Assembly (NCBI GenBank): GCA_006386115.1
Contig: VFIW01000004.1
Location: 1 to 64,000, forward strand
DNA length: 64,000 nucleotides
Source of the DNA: Globisporangium splendens
Lineage: Eukaryota; Oomycota; Peronosporomycetes; Pythiales; Pythiaceae
Direction: 5' to 3'
The position numbers and the translations under genes were made by a program. Under the pieces are notes generated by a model, which was not told where the DNA came from, ran no database searches, and was given only the letters and a program-made list of their open reading frames with translations. Shown here piece after piece: positions 1-9,392 of this stretch (within the stretch, counting starts at the first letter, position 1; the number at the start of each line of letters is the position of its first letter).

Positions 1-239
1 AAAGCCGATTGCTGAGCGTGGTCGGTCGGCCTGTCAGTCGGTGCACCCGCGCTCCGCCAGACCCGACCCAACGCACACACGCGACCTCCCCTCCCAAGCG
101 AAGAAAAAAGAGAGCGACACCGAGGCGTCGTGACTGGCGCCTCCAGCTGCCGCGGACGAAGATAGGCGCAACGCGAGCACGCACAAGCGAGGCAAAAGAA
201 AGAAGGGCGGGAGGGAAGCAAGCAAGGTCGAAAGCAAAA

Positions 240-276
240 GAAGAAGAAGAAGAAGAAAGAAAGAAAGAAAGAAGAA
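240..276. repeat. GAA/GAAA purine tract
   Basis: Short simple-sequence stretch of AAG and AAAG units directly beside the tRNA gene. No coding meaning is visible. Confidence 0.8.
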
Positions 277-282
277 AAGGTA

Positions 283-355
283 TTCCCAAACCGGGACTCG
301 AACCCGGGTCTGCTGGGTGAGAGCCAGCCATCCTAACCACCTAGACTATCTGGTA
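283..355 (-). tRNA. tRNA-Glu (CTC)
   Basis: Read on the minus strand, this 73-nt segment folds as a cloverleaf. It has the tRNA-Glu D-arm signature (GATAGTCTAG..GGTTAGGA), an anticodon stem GCTGG/CCAGC around a loop with anticodon CTC, and a T arm CCGGG-TTCGAGT-CCCGG. The acceptor stem has one A-G mismatch at its second pair and one G-T wobble. There is no intron and no encoded CCA. It is the only clear tRNA seen and sits about 140 nt outside the retrotransposon cluster. A decayed copy is possible because of the mismatch. Confidence 0.75.
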
Positions 356-498
356 ACTACAAACTACAACACATAACATAACACACACACTGCAACACAA
401 ACACACACACAAACGCACGCCACAATACGCCAACAACTACACCAACAACTGCACACAACACCACACCAGCGCAGCGCTCCGCACACACTACTACCTCC

Positions 499-1145
499 TG
501 TAGATTGCGCTATCCAAACAGTCCCTCAAACACGGCACACACGCTTGTGCCAGAGGAAGCGATCTCCCTACTTGGAGGGAGGAAGAAGACTTGAGGGCTT
601 GGAGGAAAATTTGCAACTGAATTGAAAATGGTTATGGTTCCTGTCGCTACTTACAAATGAACCCCAAGGGATCCTACACGTTTTATAACTAAAACCTAAA
701 CATACACAATAAAACCTATGAATCTGATATATATAACCTTGGGTACACTGAGGTTGAACCTACGGGATCTTCTAGAAGCTTGAACTTCAAGTCTTATTTA
801 AAATCCCTGCAAAGTGATTGGCTCGCGCCACTCACTTCAGGTGGCAGAGACACGTCGGTCTCGTCGCCAGTCCAGTTTCCCAAGCAGGAACCATCACTCA
901 GTACTTGATTAGTACATGGATGTTATCACTCTGTACTGATTAGTACATGAGAACAACATTCTGCACTGATCAGCACAGAGAACATTCGTGACGTCATCGA
1001 ATGACGTCACACGTGCATGTGGGGACTGTATTACCGTAATCCCTTTGTTATTTGTGTCTCCACAATGCACGCTGAAGGTGGTGTGTGCCACACTAGATCT
1101 GGGACAGATCCACCTTCATGTAATGGCTGGTTATGGCCCATTACA
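499..1145 (-). repeat. 3' LTR of element C
   Basis: About 650 bp. It matches the split 5' LTR: roughly 505-892 against 7505-7884, and 893-1145 against 23839-24099. On the minus strand it begins TGTAATGGGCC, where TGTAATGG is followed 11 nt later by its reverse complement CCATTACA. By eye there are about 8 differences in the last 255 bp. A TATA-rich stretch (about 727-740) lies near the middle. The first ~17 bp (499-515) align poorly with the other LTR. Confidence 0.85.
989..1009. promoter_or_regulatory. Paired TGACGTCA palindromes in LTR C
   Basis: Two perfect copies of TGACGTCA start at 989 and 1002, 13 nt apart, about 140 bp into the U3 side of the minus-strand LTR. This octamer is the classic CRE/ATF site of bZIP transcription factors. 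The same pair is kept in the other LTR copy. Its role as an enhancer is inferred. Confidence 0.55.
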
Positions 1146-1221
1146 TCATCCCCTCCTTAAAGTCACAAGTACCTTGCGTACCATTGCAGACCTTTCGGAG
1201 CAGTTCACTTTGCAATTGGCA

Positions 1222-2288
1222 ATGAAGCGACCAAGTGACCAAGTGAACCGTGAAGAACGTCCGTCGTCCAAGCGACAGCAGACAGCTCCAGAACTCTTTG
1301 ACATTTCTCCCATTCTGAAGAAGAAGGGGGAGCTCGAGTTCTACAAGGAGCGGTTCTTCAGTTGGTGTCGGATCAACGATCGCGATGATCCGAACCAACA
1401 CATCGCAGCCCAGAGAGACTCATGGCGAACATTTGTTCGTCTTGAGAACGAGAACAAAATGGAGCGTCTTCTTCGTCGTGGCAATGCTCGTGCCGAAAGA
1501 AGAACTCCCGCTGACGACAGAGCGAACCCTAGCTCTGGTCGTCGTAGTGTCGCCCCTGGCGACGCTACAAGCAGTTCTCATAGCTGCGGACCACGTCGGG
1601 AACATCAGACTCCAATGTCTGACGAGGCTCCCACGTGTCCGAGCTCAGTGGATATCCACGCCACCGAACTCTGTAGAAGCGTTGATGGTTCAACTGCTTC
1701 TTTCCTCGACGATGAGTCGGTCGATCTTCATGATCAACAATCGACTGAATCACCCAGCGATGCTCTCCCTGAGAGTCTAATAACGGGGGTGGGGCTGAAC
1801 GAGAAAACGATTGAGCGACTCTGGAAGTGGAAGAGTGCTCATCGTGGGCAAATCGAGGCGCTGCAGCAGCGTTGTTCGACGCTTGAGGAACGCTGCGAGA
1901 GTCTCGAGAACCTTGTCGCCGATCACGAGTCGAAGATCGACGTCCTGACAGAAGGTTCTGCCCAGTGTTCGGCTTTGGAGTCCCGTTACGAGGAACGGTT
2001 CCAACAGGTTCAGGATGAACTTGTTCGACTCCGAAGAACGAGAAGTCTCGTGAGTTGGCTCACGATCGCCTGTTGCGCTCTGTGGAAGAGGCAGGTTCGG
2101 CTCTCGAGGTACTTCGTGGTGAGTACCATTCTCGTCTTCAAGCGTTGGAGGCAGTGAAGGACCAATCCTTCGACGTCCTGCAACTCCTGTACGCCGAGAA
2201 GAATCTCCAGAGCGATGAGCTGTTTGCTCTTCGCAATCAAGTGGAGAAGCTTCACGATCAGCTCGATCGTTTGCGGAAGATCTCGTAG
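1222..2288 (+). pseudogene. Antisense ORF of element C (aORF-C), one frameshift
   Basis: Opposite to gag-pol of element C. It starts with ATG at 1222, 76 nt inside the 3' LTR, and stays open to about 2040. It then continues in the next frame from 2019 or later to the stop at 2286-2288, giving about 355 codons. The N-terminus is basic (KRPSDQ..SSKRQQ, a possible bipartite nuclear localisation signal). The middle has an EFYKERFFSW block and a SWRTFV..ENE block that resemble aORF-A. The last ~150 residues are heptad-rich and coiled-coil-like. It overlaps pol by about 720 nt. One missing base at 2019-2059 restores both this frame and pol. No known domain is recognised. The function is unknown. 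Confidence 0.6.
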
Positions 2289-5200
2289 GATCCGCAGATC
2301 CACTTGGAAGGTAAGGCTTTAGTCTACCCACATAAAATGTCGGGTGTAGACGCATGCGTGTAGGTATGTCTAGCGTGTAGGCATCACCATTGCATTTCAC
2401 TACCTTGAACGGTCCAATGAACCTTGGCAGAAGCTTGGAGCTTCCCAAGTTGGACACTGCATGTTCAGGCAGGTTCGCCGTGCTAAGTAATACAAGATCA
2501 TTGATCTTATAAACTTGCTTGTTCTTCCTTCCGCTCTTGTCTGCTTGTTCCTTTTGCAGATCCTGAGCCTTCGCGATTGCGTCTCGAACAAACCTCACAA
2601 CGGCTTGTCTCCTCACGATAAAGTCATCGACTTGCTGCCCTTCACGACTTGTTAGGTCGTCGAGGGGTTTCATCGAGTCAAAATTGGCTTTCAACTCGGA
2701 AGCAGCATTCAGGTCGTAAGACGACTTCGGCTTGTTTCTGTGAGCCGGAGTCCCTCCCCCACTTAAGGTAGAGACCTCACCCATTATGGAAGCAGGCACT
2801 CGGGGTGAATGCCATAGTTCACATAAAATGGAGAGTGACCTGTCGAGACATGCGTGGAGTTGTTCACGCAAACTCGGCAAGAGGGAGAAACTCACTCCAC
2901 TCTTTGAAAGACGTTGCGTAGCTGCGCAACACGTCTTCGAGGACACGATTCACTCGCTCTGTTTGACCGTCCGTTTCAGGGTGTGCCGCTGTTGACATGG
3001 ACAACTTGGTGTCCAGAAGTCCGAACAGTGCACGCCAGAACTTGGACGTGAAACGGGTGTCACGGTCAGACACGATCTCGACTGGTAGTCCGTGCAGACG
3101 GAATACGACGTCTACAAAGACCTTGGCAGTCTTCTCAGCAGAGATCTTGTCCGAAACAGGCGCAAGATGAACCATCTTGCTGAATCGGTCCACAAACACA
3201 AGGATGCCATTGCGTCCATGTGTGTCTCTTGGAAGTCCGAATATGAAATCCATACTCACAGACTTCCAACTGTCCGATGGGACAGCCAATGAACGAAGTG
3301 GTGCCTGCGTGGAACCAGAGGGTTTCACTCGTTGGCAGATCTCGCAAGTCCTCACATACTTGCGTACCCACTTGTACATGTGTGGCCAGTAGTAATCCCG
3401 GGAAAGACTGAGAAACGTTTTCTCACGTCCGAGATGGCCACCCGAAGGACTGTCATGGTACTCATACAAGAGTCGATGACGCAGACCTTCGTCGTTGGGA
3501 ACAACAACCCTTGCTGTATCCCCTTGTTCGACCGCATAGTACAACAACCCATTGTGTACTCGGAAGCGGTGGACTCGCGATCTTGTGCGCGACGGAAGAC
3601 CTTGCAGCGCTTTGTCCGAAGGGTCCTTGAAGTACTTCAACAAATCCTGACATGTTTCGTCAGACTTGTACCCTTCGACGATCTCTTCTCGCACTGTAGT
3701 CGCAGCTCGCACCGCGATCGCTCGAACATCTTCACAGAGTCGACACGCTCCGTCCGTGCCTTCACTCTTGGTCTTCGGATCGTAATCCGGACGTCTTGAC
3801 AGCGCATCGGCTAAGATGTTCGTCTTGCCTGGCTTGTAGTGTATAACAAAGTTGTACTCTGCAAAGAAGGAGAACCATCTCGCCATTCTTTGCGACAAAT
3901 GAGGAGTCTTCACTGCCGTACGCAGAGATGCGTGATCAGTGTAGATAGCGAAGCGCTCCTCGCCAAGCAGATACACACGGAGCTTGACCAAAGAATACTT
4001 CATCGCCAGAAGTTCCTTGTCATGAACTGGGTAGTTCCGTTCTGCGGGTCGGAGTTGTCGTGACTGATACGACACAACTCGCTCATGACCCTCATCATCA
4101 TGTTGCATTAATGCGCAACCGATGGCATAGTCGCTCGCATCACAGACGACGTGGAACGGCTTGTCGTGGTTTGGCAGAGCCAACACAGGAGCTTCTCGAA
4201 GACTCCTCTTGACTTCTTCGAACGCCGTCTGATGGTCTCTCGACCACTTCCACTCAACGTCTTTCTTCAAGAGCTGTGTGAGGGATTGCACCAACGCTGC
4301 ATAATTGCGCGTGTACTTGTGCAAGTAGTTGGCTAGACCCAACCATTGTCGTAGCTGATTGACGTTCTGAGGCACAGGCCAATCGTCAATAGCTTTGACC
4401 TTCTCCGGATCGACTCGAACACCGCTCTTGCCCACAAAACAACCGAGAACAGGGATCTCTGGTGCAAAGAACATGCACTTCTTCAAGTTTGCGTATAGTT
4501 TGTTCTCACGCATGACCTGGAAGACTTGACGAAGATGATCGAGATGAACATCGACATCAGATTTCCCATTCGTGGCCTTACTATGAACGAAAATATCGTC
4601 AAAGTAACTTGGTGCAAATGTTCGCAGAGGACGAAGAACGTTCGTGACCATTCGATTAAAGGTCGCAGGAGCATTCTTCAGTCCCTGTGGCATCACTAAC
4701 CATTCCCACAGCATACCACTCGGGGCACTCACTGCGGTTAGTGGGACATCGTCTTCGCGCATTCGAATCTGATAGAACCCATCTTTCAGATCGATGGCAC
4801 TAAAGACGGTGCTGCCGACCATTCCATCAAGGATCATGTCCTTGCGTGGAACCGGAGTCTGGGCTGGAATTGTCGCGTCGTTCAGCTTGTTGAAAGCGTG
4901 AACAATGCGCCAACCTCTAGTTGCCTTCTTCACACAGAAAGTGGGGCTACAATGCGGAGACTTGCTCTCTCGCACATGACCAGCCTTAGCACGTTGTGCA
5001 AAGAACTCGTCGATCGCCTCGACTTGTTCCTTTGGCACTGTCTTGTGATGCAGTATTTCGTGCCAGGAAGTACATCAATCTCGTGACGAATGCCTCTGTC
5101 GAATGGCAATTCGTCCGGCACCTTGTCAGGGAAAATGTCTTCGTATTCCCTGGCAAGCGCATACACGGGGTTCTTCTTGAGGGCGTCTCACAACTGCTCC

Positions 5201-6299
5201 TCGAACCTTTCCTTCCGTGTCTTTTCGTCCAACACATCTGCATCCGCACTCGATGCTGTGTTGACGAAGCCTTCGTCGACCATTTCGACGATCACACACA
5301 CTTGCGCAATATCGCCTCTCGCTAGGCTGCGCTCCAGTGTCTTCTTGCTCATCGACGGCAAGGAAATCAACTCTTGGACTGAACTTGGAGGATTTTCAAT
5401 CTTCATGTGACGGATTACATCCACGTCACCTTCTTCATTGTAGACCGCGATATTCACAAACTCGCTTGGAATGTCTTGTGCTTGGACACTCCGTCATCAC
5501 CACTTGTACCTTGATCAGGGGTACTCAAAACTCTTGACGAAACACTCTCCTTGCTGGTCTTCTTCTTCTTGGGAAGGGTGTTTGTTCCTCTTCCATTCAC
5601 TCTTGTCAACGCCATCGCGAACCTTCTCGTCGTCGATGGCAAAGGAGACAGTCTTTTTCTGGCGCCTGACTGCTCCACCTCCGTTCGTCGTCTTCAAAAT
5701 GGGTACCACTTGTGAACATGGGGGCCATCGCACACCGCAATATCACAAGGGCCATCTGGGATCTCTTCCACAGATGTGTACACCCATACCACTTCATCCG
5801 TTGTTGTGCAGCACAAGTCAACATCGCGTGACTTGTCAACGGAGATCTTCATATTCATCCAGTCAATGCTAGGTTGATAACGCTTCAACCATGGCATTCC
5901 CAGGATGATGTCAAACTTGTCATCGAGGTCGAGTAAAATGAACTCGTCTTCACCTCGGAAATCTTCACACTTGATTGCCAAGCGCACCACGCGCTTCGGC
6001 ATCTTCACAGTTGACCCATTTGCCAACCGGACAATCATCGTCTTCTCTTCATTCGCATCAGGCACGAAGACACCATGCCTGACGATCACTTCATTTCGAA
6101 CAAAGTTGTTCGACGCACCAGTGTCAACCAAAGCTCGTAGAGGCGTTGCAATACCGTCTACACGAACTTTGTGAACGATCAAACTTGAGGTTTGACTGAC
6201 ACTCTTCTCACTCATAGTGGAAACTGCATGTGCTTGATGCACATGGGGGCCAGAGTCCTGTGTCTCCACAACGTCCACAGTCCTCTTTTCCGGGCCAGT
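1565..6299 (-). pseudogene. pol of element C (PR-RT-RNaseH-IN-chromodomain), frameshifted
   Basis: Retroviral-type aspartic protease (DTGASNN) around 6150-6130. RT has catalytic SYFDDIF near 4600. RNase H has CDAS and YTDHASL. Integrase has an HHCC zinc finger and a D,D,E core ending in HPETDGQTERVNR near 2960. A chromodomain (FYRVRWRGY..DTWEP) ends at 1565. The frame changes at least near 5700, 5500, 5200, 5050, 2900 and 2040, so it is not translatable as one product. The last break is a 1-nt deletion shared with the overlapping antisense ORF. The frame from about 2059 to 1565 encodes the proline-rich linker and chromodomain. Gag lies upstream in a different frame; pol is in the -1 frame relative to it. 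Confidence 0.85.
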
Positions 6300-6313
6300 A
6301 GGAGGCCCCTCCC

Positions 6314-7363
6314 CTACTGTCCATTCCCGTTTTTTGGCCCAGGTGACCGCTCGAACCGACGACCGTAAGAACGATCGTGGTTGTTCGAACGAGCACCCTG
6401 TGTCGTTTGCCGACCCGGCAAAGACACCTTGCAGTTCCTAGCGATGTGACCCGTCTTCCCGCAACGGAAACACTTCCCATCGTTGCGAGGACGCTCATTT
6501 CCAGGCGTGGAAATGTACGAGATGTCCATGGGCTCGGGACCATCATGCACGACATTTGATTGCCGCATTGGTCTCGACGCAAACCCATGGAACTTCGCTT
6601 GCTTGATGCTGAACTCTTCTTGCATCGCGCGCTCAATGGCTTCGTCCAGCGTCTTGGGGTACTCGCGGAACAGTTGGTTCCGAATCGGACCATCGTTCAG
6701 ACCCGTCATGAACGTCACGACTTGCGTCGGAACGTCAATTGGCTCGTCAACGATGCTCGACACCAAGTAGCGAGCACGTTGTGCATACGAGCGAAGGTCG
6801 AAACGGCCTTGACGAAGCTTGAGGAACTCGGCGCGCGCACGGAACTCACTCTGTGGAGGTTCAAACGCCTTCTTGAGTTCGGTCTTGAAGTGGTCGTAGC
6901 TGGGGAAGCAGTTTAGATCGACTAAACGCTTGCCATATGCCCAGCTCTTCGCACGACCCGCAAGGTTGGACATCGCGAACAACACTTGCTGCGAAGGGTC
7001 TCGCAGTTGTCTTGCAGCGATGGCTGCATCCAACTCGACGAACCATCGTGAGAGGGGTTCGTTCTCTCCGCCGCGATACGGAGAGACGTCAAGCTTCGGT
7101 GGCACCGTCCTGAGTGAGGAAACAGGGGTTGCGACCTGCTTCCGGGAGGACATGATCTCGTGGTGCATGAAGCTGACCACCGCGCTCTTCTGGTCCTCTG
7201 GAGACGCCGATCGAAGCAGACTGACCACGGCAGCCTCTCCGATGACATCTCGCATGCGCTCAAGCGCCATCCACTCATGAAAAGACAAATGAGGGAAACC
7301 CTCAATAGTCAACTCGACAGTTTCCGGTACTGCTGGACCGAGTGGGGTTCCTGTAGCATCCAT
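6314..7363 (-). CDS. gag of element C
   Basis: Intact 349-residue Gag. It has a retrotrans_gag-type capsid region (LAGRAKSWAYG..FEPPQSEFRAR..LKLRQG) and a CCHC zinc knuckle (CFRCGKTGHIARNC) near residue 310. ATG at 7363 is chosen over an in-frame GTG two codons upstream. The PBS lies 116 nt upstream. About 40% of residues in the capsid region match Gag of element A by eye, so A and C are sister families. Confidence 0.85.
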   Translation of the reverse strand: MDATGTPLGPAVPETVELTIEGFPHLSFHEWMALERMRDVIGEAAVVSLLRSASPEDQKSAVVSFMHHEIMSSRKQVATPVSSLRTVPPKLDVSPYRGGENEPLSRWFVELDAAIAARQLRDPSQQVLFAMSNLAGRAKSWAYGKRLVDLNCFPSYDHFKTELKKAFEPPQSEFRARAEFLKLRQGRFDLRSYAQRARYLVSSIVDEPIDVPTQVVTFMTGLNDGPIRNQLFREYPKTLDEAIERAMQEEFSIKQAKFHGFASRPMRQSNVVHDGPEPMDISYISTPGNERPRNDGKCFRCGKTGHIARNCKVSLPGRQTTQGARSNNHDRSYGRRFERSPGPKNGNGQ

Positions 7364-7478
7364 GTCCACGACAAGGATGCTCGCAGGGTCTTCGGTCTTG
7401 GACAGGAATGCGCGACGTGCTCAAAGCCGCGTCGTCAAACCTTTTCGCTTCACTGGGTCGCTGGAAGGACCGCTCGAA

Positions 7479-7487
7479 GTGCTACCA
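7479..7487 (-). other. Primer-binding site of element C
   Basis: On the minus strand TGGTAGCAC lies two bases after the 5' LTR end. It is complementary to a tRNA 3' end GTGCTACCA, most likely initiator tRNA-Met as in many Ty elements. The identity of the tRNA is inferred. Elements A and B have the same site at the same spacing. Confidence 0.7.
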
Positions 7488-7489
7488 GG

Positions 7490-7884
7490 TGTAAGAGGGC
7501 GCTGTTCACAACAGTCCCTCAAACACGGCACACACGCTTGTGCCAGAGGAAGCGATCTCCCGACTTGGAGGGAGGAAGAAGACTTGAGGGCTTGGAGGAA
7601 AAATTGCAACTGAATTAAAAATGGTTATGGTTCCTGTCGCTACTTACAAATGAACCCCAAGGGATCCTAGAGGTTATATAACTAAAACCTAAATATACAC
7701 AATAAAACCTATGAATATGATATATAAAACCTTGGGTACACTGAGGTTGAACCTACGGGATCTTCTAGAAGCTTGAACTTCAAGTCTTGTATAAAATCCC
7801 TGCAAAGTGATTGGCTCGCACCACTCACTCCAGGTGGCAGAGACACGTCGGTCTCGTCGCCAGGCCAGTTTCCCAAGCAGGAAC
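7490..7884 (-). repeat. 5' LTR of element C, PBS-proximal part
   Basis: This part ends abruptly at GGAAC (7880-7884), which is repeated at 23839-23843 on the far side of element A. The rest of this LTR resumes there. Differences from the left LTR are about 15 in 390 bp by eye, outside the variable last 17 bp. Confidence 0.9.
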
Positions 7885-8271
7885 TGTAATGGGGCCTCCC
7901 ATTACATGGATTCCCGGGTCAGGAGAGTGTGGGTTTTCTCCCACATGGGTTTTACCACCTCTTCCGAACCCACCCACGTCGTACAGTTGGAGACACATTA
8001 ATATGTGTCACTCATGAACACTGTACGTAGCCATTTGCATATTAGCCAATCAGACTAAGCCGTTAAGATTTAATCCCATTGGATGAGAGTCGGACTGGAC
8101 ATCCGATTATCTACCAATGAGAGACACCGTAGGTTTCAGTCACTACGATTGCATGTTAGCACTTTGACGTTTTAATTCACTTCTCAATTTGCACGGTAAC
8201 GCGTAAAGCTCCCTTCCTTTCACCTGCGCTTCCTCAACGCACGTGTACGCCGTGTAACGAGTCCCGTTACA
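7885..8271 (+). repeat. 5' LTR of element A
   Basis: Begins TGTAATGGGG and ends CCCGTTACA. Each end forms a small hairpin: TGTAATGGG pairs with CCCATTACA at the start, and TGTAACG pairs with CGTTACA at the end. A near-identical copy is the 3' LTR at 23452-23838. Confidence 0.95.
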
Positions 8272-8273
8272 CC

Positions 8274-8282
8274 TGGTAGCAC
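8274..8282 (+). other. Primer-binding site of element A
   Basis: TGGTAGCAC two bases after the 5' LTR, the same sequence and spacing as in elements B and C. It is a likely match to the initiator tRNA-Met 3' end. Confidence 0.7.
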
Positions 8283-8321
8283 TTCGTGGTCCGTCTAACC
8301 ACAGAGCGGGAGCCGTCAGTA

Positions 8322-9392
8322 ATGAGTACTGACGAAGAACCGATGATGAATCTCGAACCCGCGGAAACCGCGAGTGCGACGATCAGCCGGGAGGATTGCC
8401 TCCACTTGAGTGATCTCGAGTGGAGTGCCTTCCAACGGATGAGGACGATCATCGGCGAAAAGGCCGTGCTCGCCATCCTTGCCACCCTGTCGCAGGATCA
8501 ACATCGCCTCACGGCGATCGGGTTCCTGCAGAAGGAGGCAGAAGACCGTGGAAGAGAAGCAACCCACGCAGCTCCTGCGCAGGTACAGTTCCCACGACAA
8601 AAGCCTGTGAGGCTTGAAGTCGCGAAGTATGGCGGAGGAGACAATGAGCCTCTCCTCCGATGGTTCGTCGAAATCGATGTCGCCATTCGCTCCGGACAAA
8701 TCTACGATCCGGAGCAACAGGTCGATTTCGCGATGTCCAAGCTCGCTGGGAGAGCCAAGAGCTGGGCGTTTGGTCGCCGAATGGCCGACCATGGTTGTTT
8801 CTCCACACTTTCGGAGTTTAAAGGCAACATCCGTGCCACCTTTGAGCCACCAAAGTCGGAATTCCGTACTCGCACGGAATTTCTCGAAATCCGACAGGAT
8901 AAACGCGATCTCCACGCGTATATCCAGCATGCTCGATACTTGGTATCAAGTATCGTGTCTGAGCCAATCGACATGGCGACGCAAGTCGCCACATTCATGA
9001 AAGGTTTGGTGGATGGTCCCGCCAAGACCTACCTGTTCCGGGAATACCCGGAAATGCTAGAGCAAGCAATCGCTCTGGCGCTTCAGGAAGACTTTAGCGC
9101 GAAGCAAGCACGGCTTCACGCGTTCCCTTACCGCGCCGCGCAGTTCCGGCCCGCGAGACCTCCTCCACGTTACAGTGGATCCGAACCAATGGATCTCTCG
9201 TTGGTTCAAGCTTCGGCGGCTCCGAAGAGACCCGTCGACAAGCGCAAGCTGCGGTGCCACCGCTGCCAGAAACTGGGGCACTTTCAATGCGAGTGCCGAG
9301 CGGCGCAGCCCGCTCCCCGCGTCCGAGACACACATCGGACGACTTCTTCGCGTCCAACGCGCGAAGAATCAAAAAGCGTCAACCACCAGTAG
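8322..9392 (+). CDS. gag of element A
   Basis: Intact Gag of 356 residues from ATG 8322, the first ATG after the PBS. The capsid-like core (MSKLAGRAKSWAFG..FEPPKSEFRTR) lies around residues 150-210. A CCHC-type zinc knuckle (CHRCQKLGHFQCEC) is near residue 310. It overlaps the pol frame by up to 139 nt. Pol is in the -1 frame, so pol is probably made by -1 frameshifting. No canonical slippery heptamer was found in the overlap. Confidence 0.88.
   Translation: MSTDEEPMMNLEPAETASATISREDCLHLSDLEWSAFQRMRTIIGEKAVLAILATLSQDQHRLTAIGFLQKEAEDRGREATHAAPAQVQFPRQKPVRLEVAKYGGGDNEPLLRWFVEIDVAIRSGQIYDPEQQVDFAMSKLAGRAKSWAFGRRMADHGCFSTLSEFKGNIRATFEPPKSEFRTRTEFLEIRQDKRDLHAYIQHARYLVSSIVSEPIDMATQVATFMKGLVDGPAKTYLFREYPEMLEQAIALALQEDFSAKQARLHAFPYRAAQFRPARPPPRYSGSEPMDLSLVQASAAPKRPVDKRKLRCHRCQKLGHFQCECRAAQPAPRVRDTHRTTSSRPTREESKSVNHQ

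Noticed and set aside
1..320. Arg/Lys-rich 103-codon frame at the window start
   Set aside because: It runs into the tRNA gene and is produced by a GAA-type purine repeat.
2010..2303. 97-codon minus-strand frame in element C opposite the aORF coiled coil
   Set aside because: It is the third frame of the pol region and matches neither pol nor any domain.
9365..9392. A-rich run near the end of gag A as a -1 slippery site
   Set aside because: In the gag frame it does not fit X-XXY-YYZ and the other two elements lack it.
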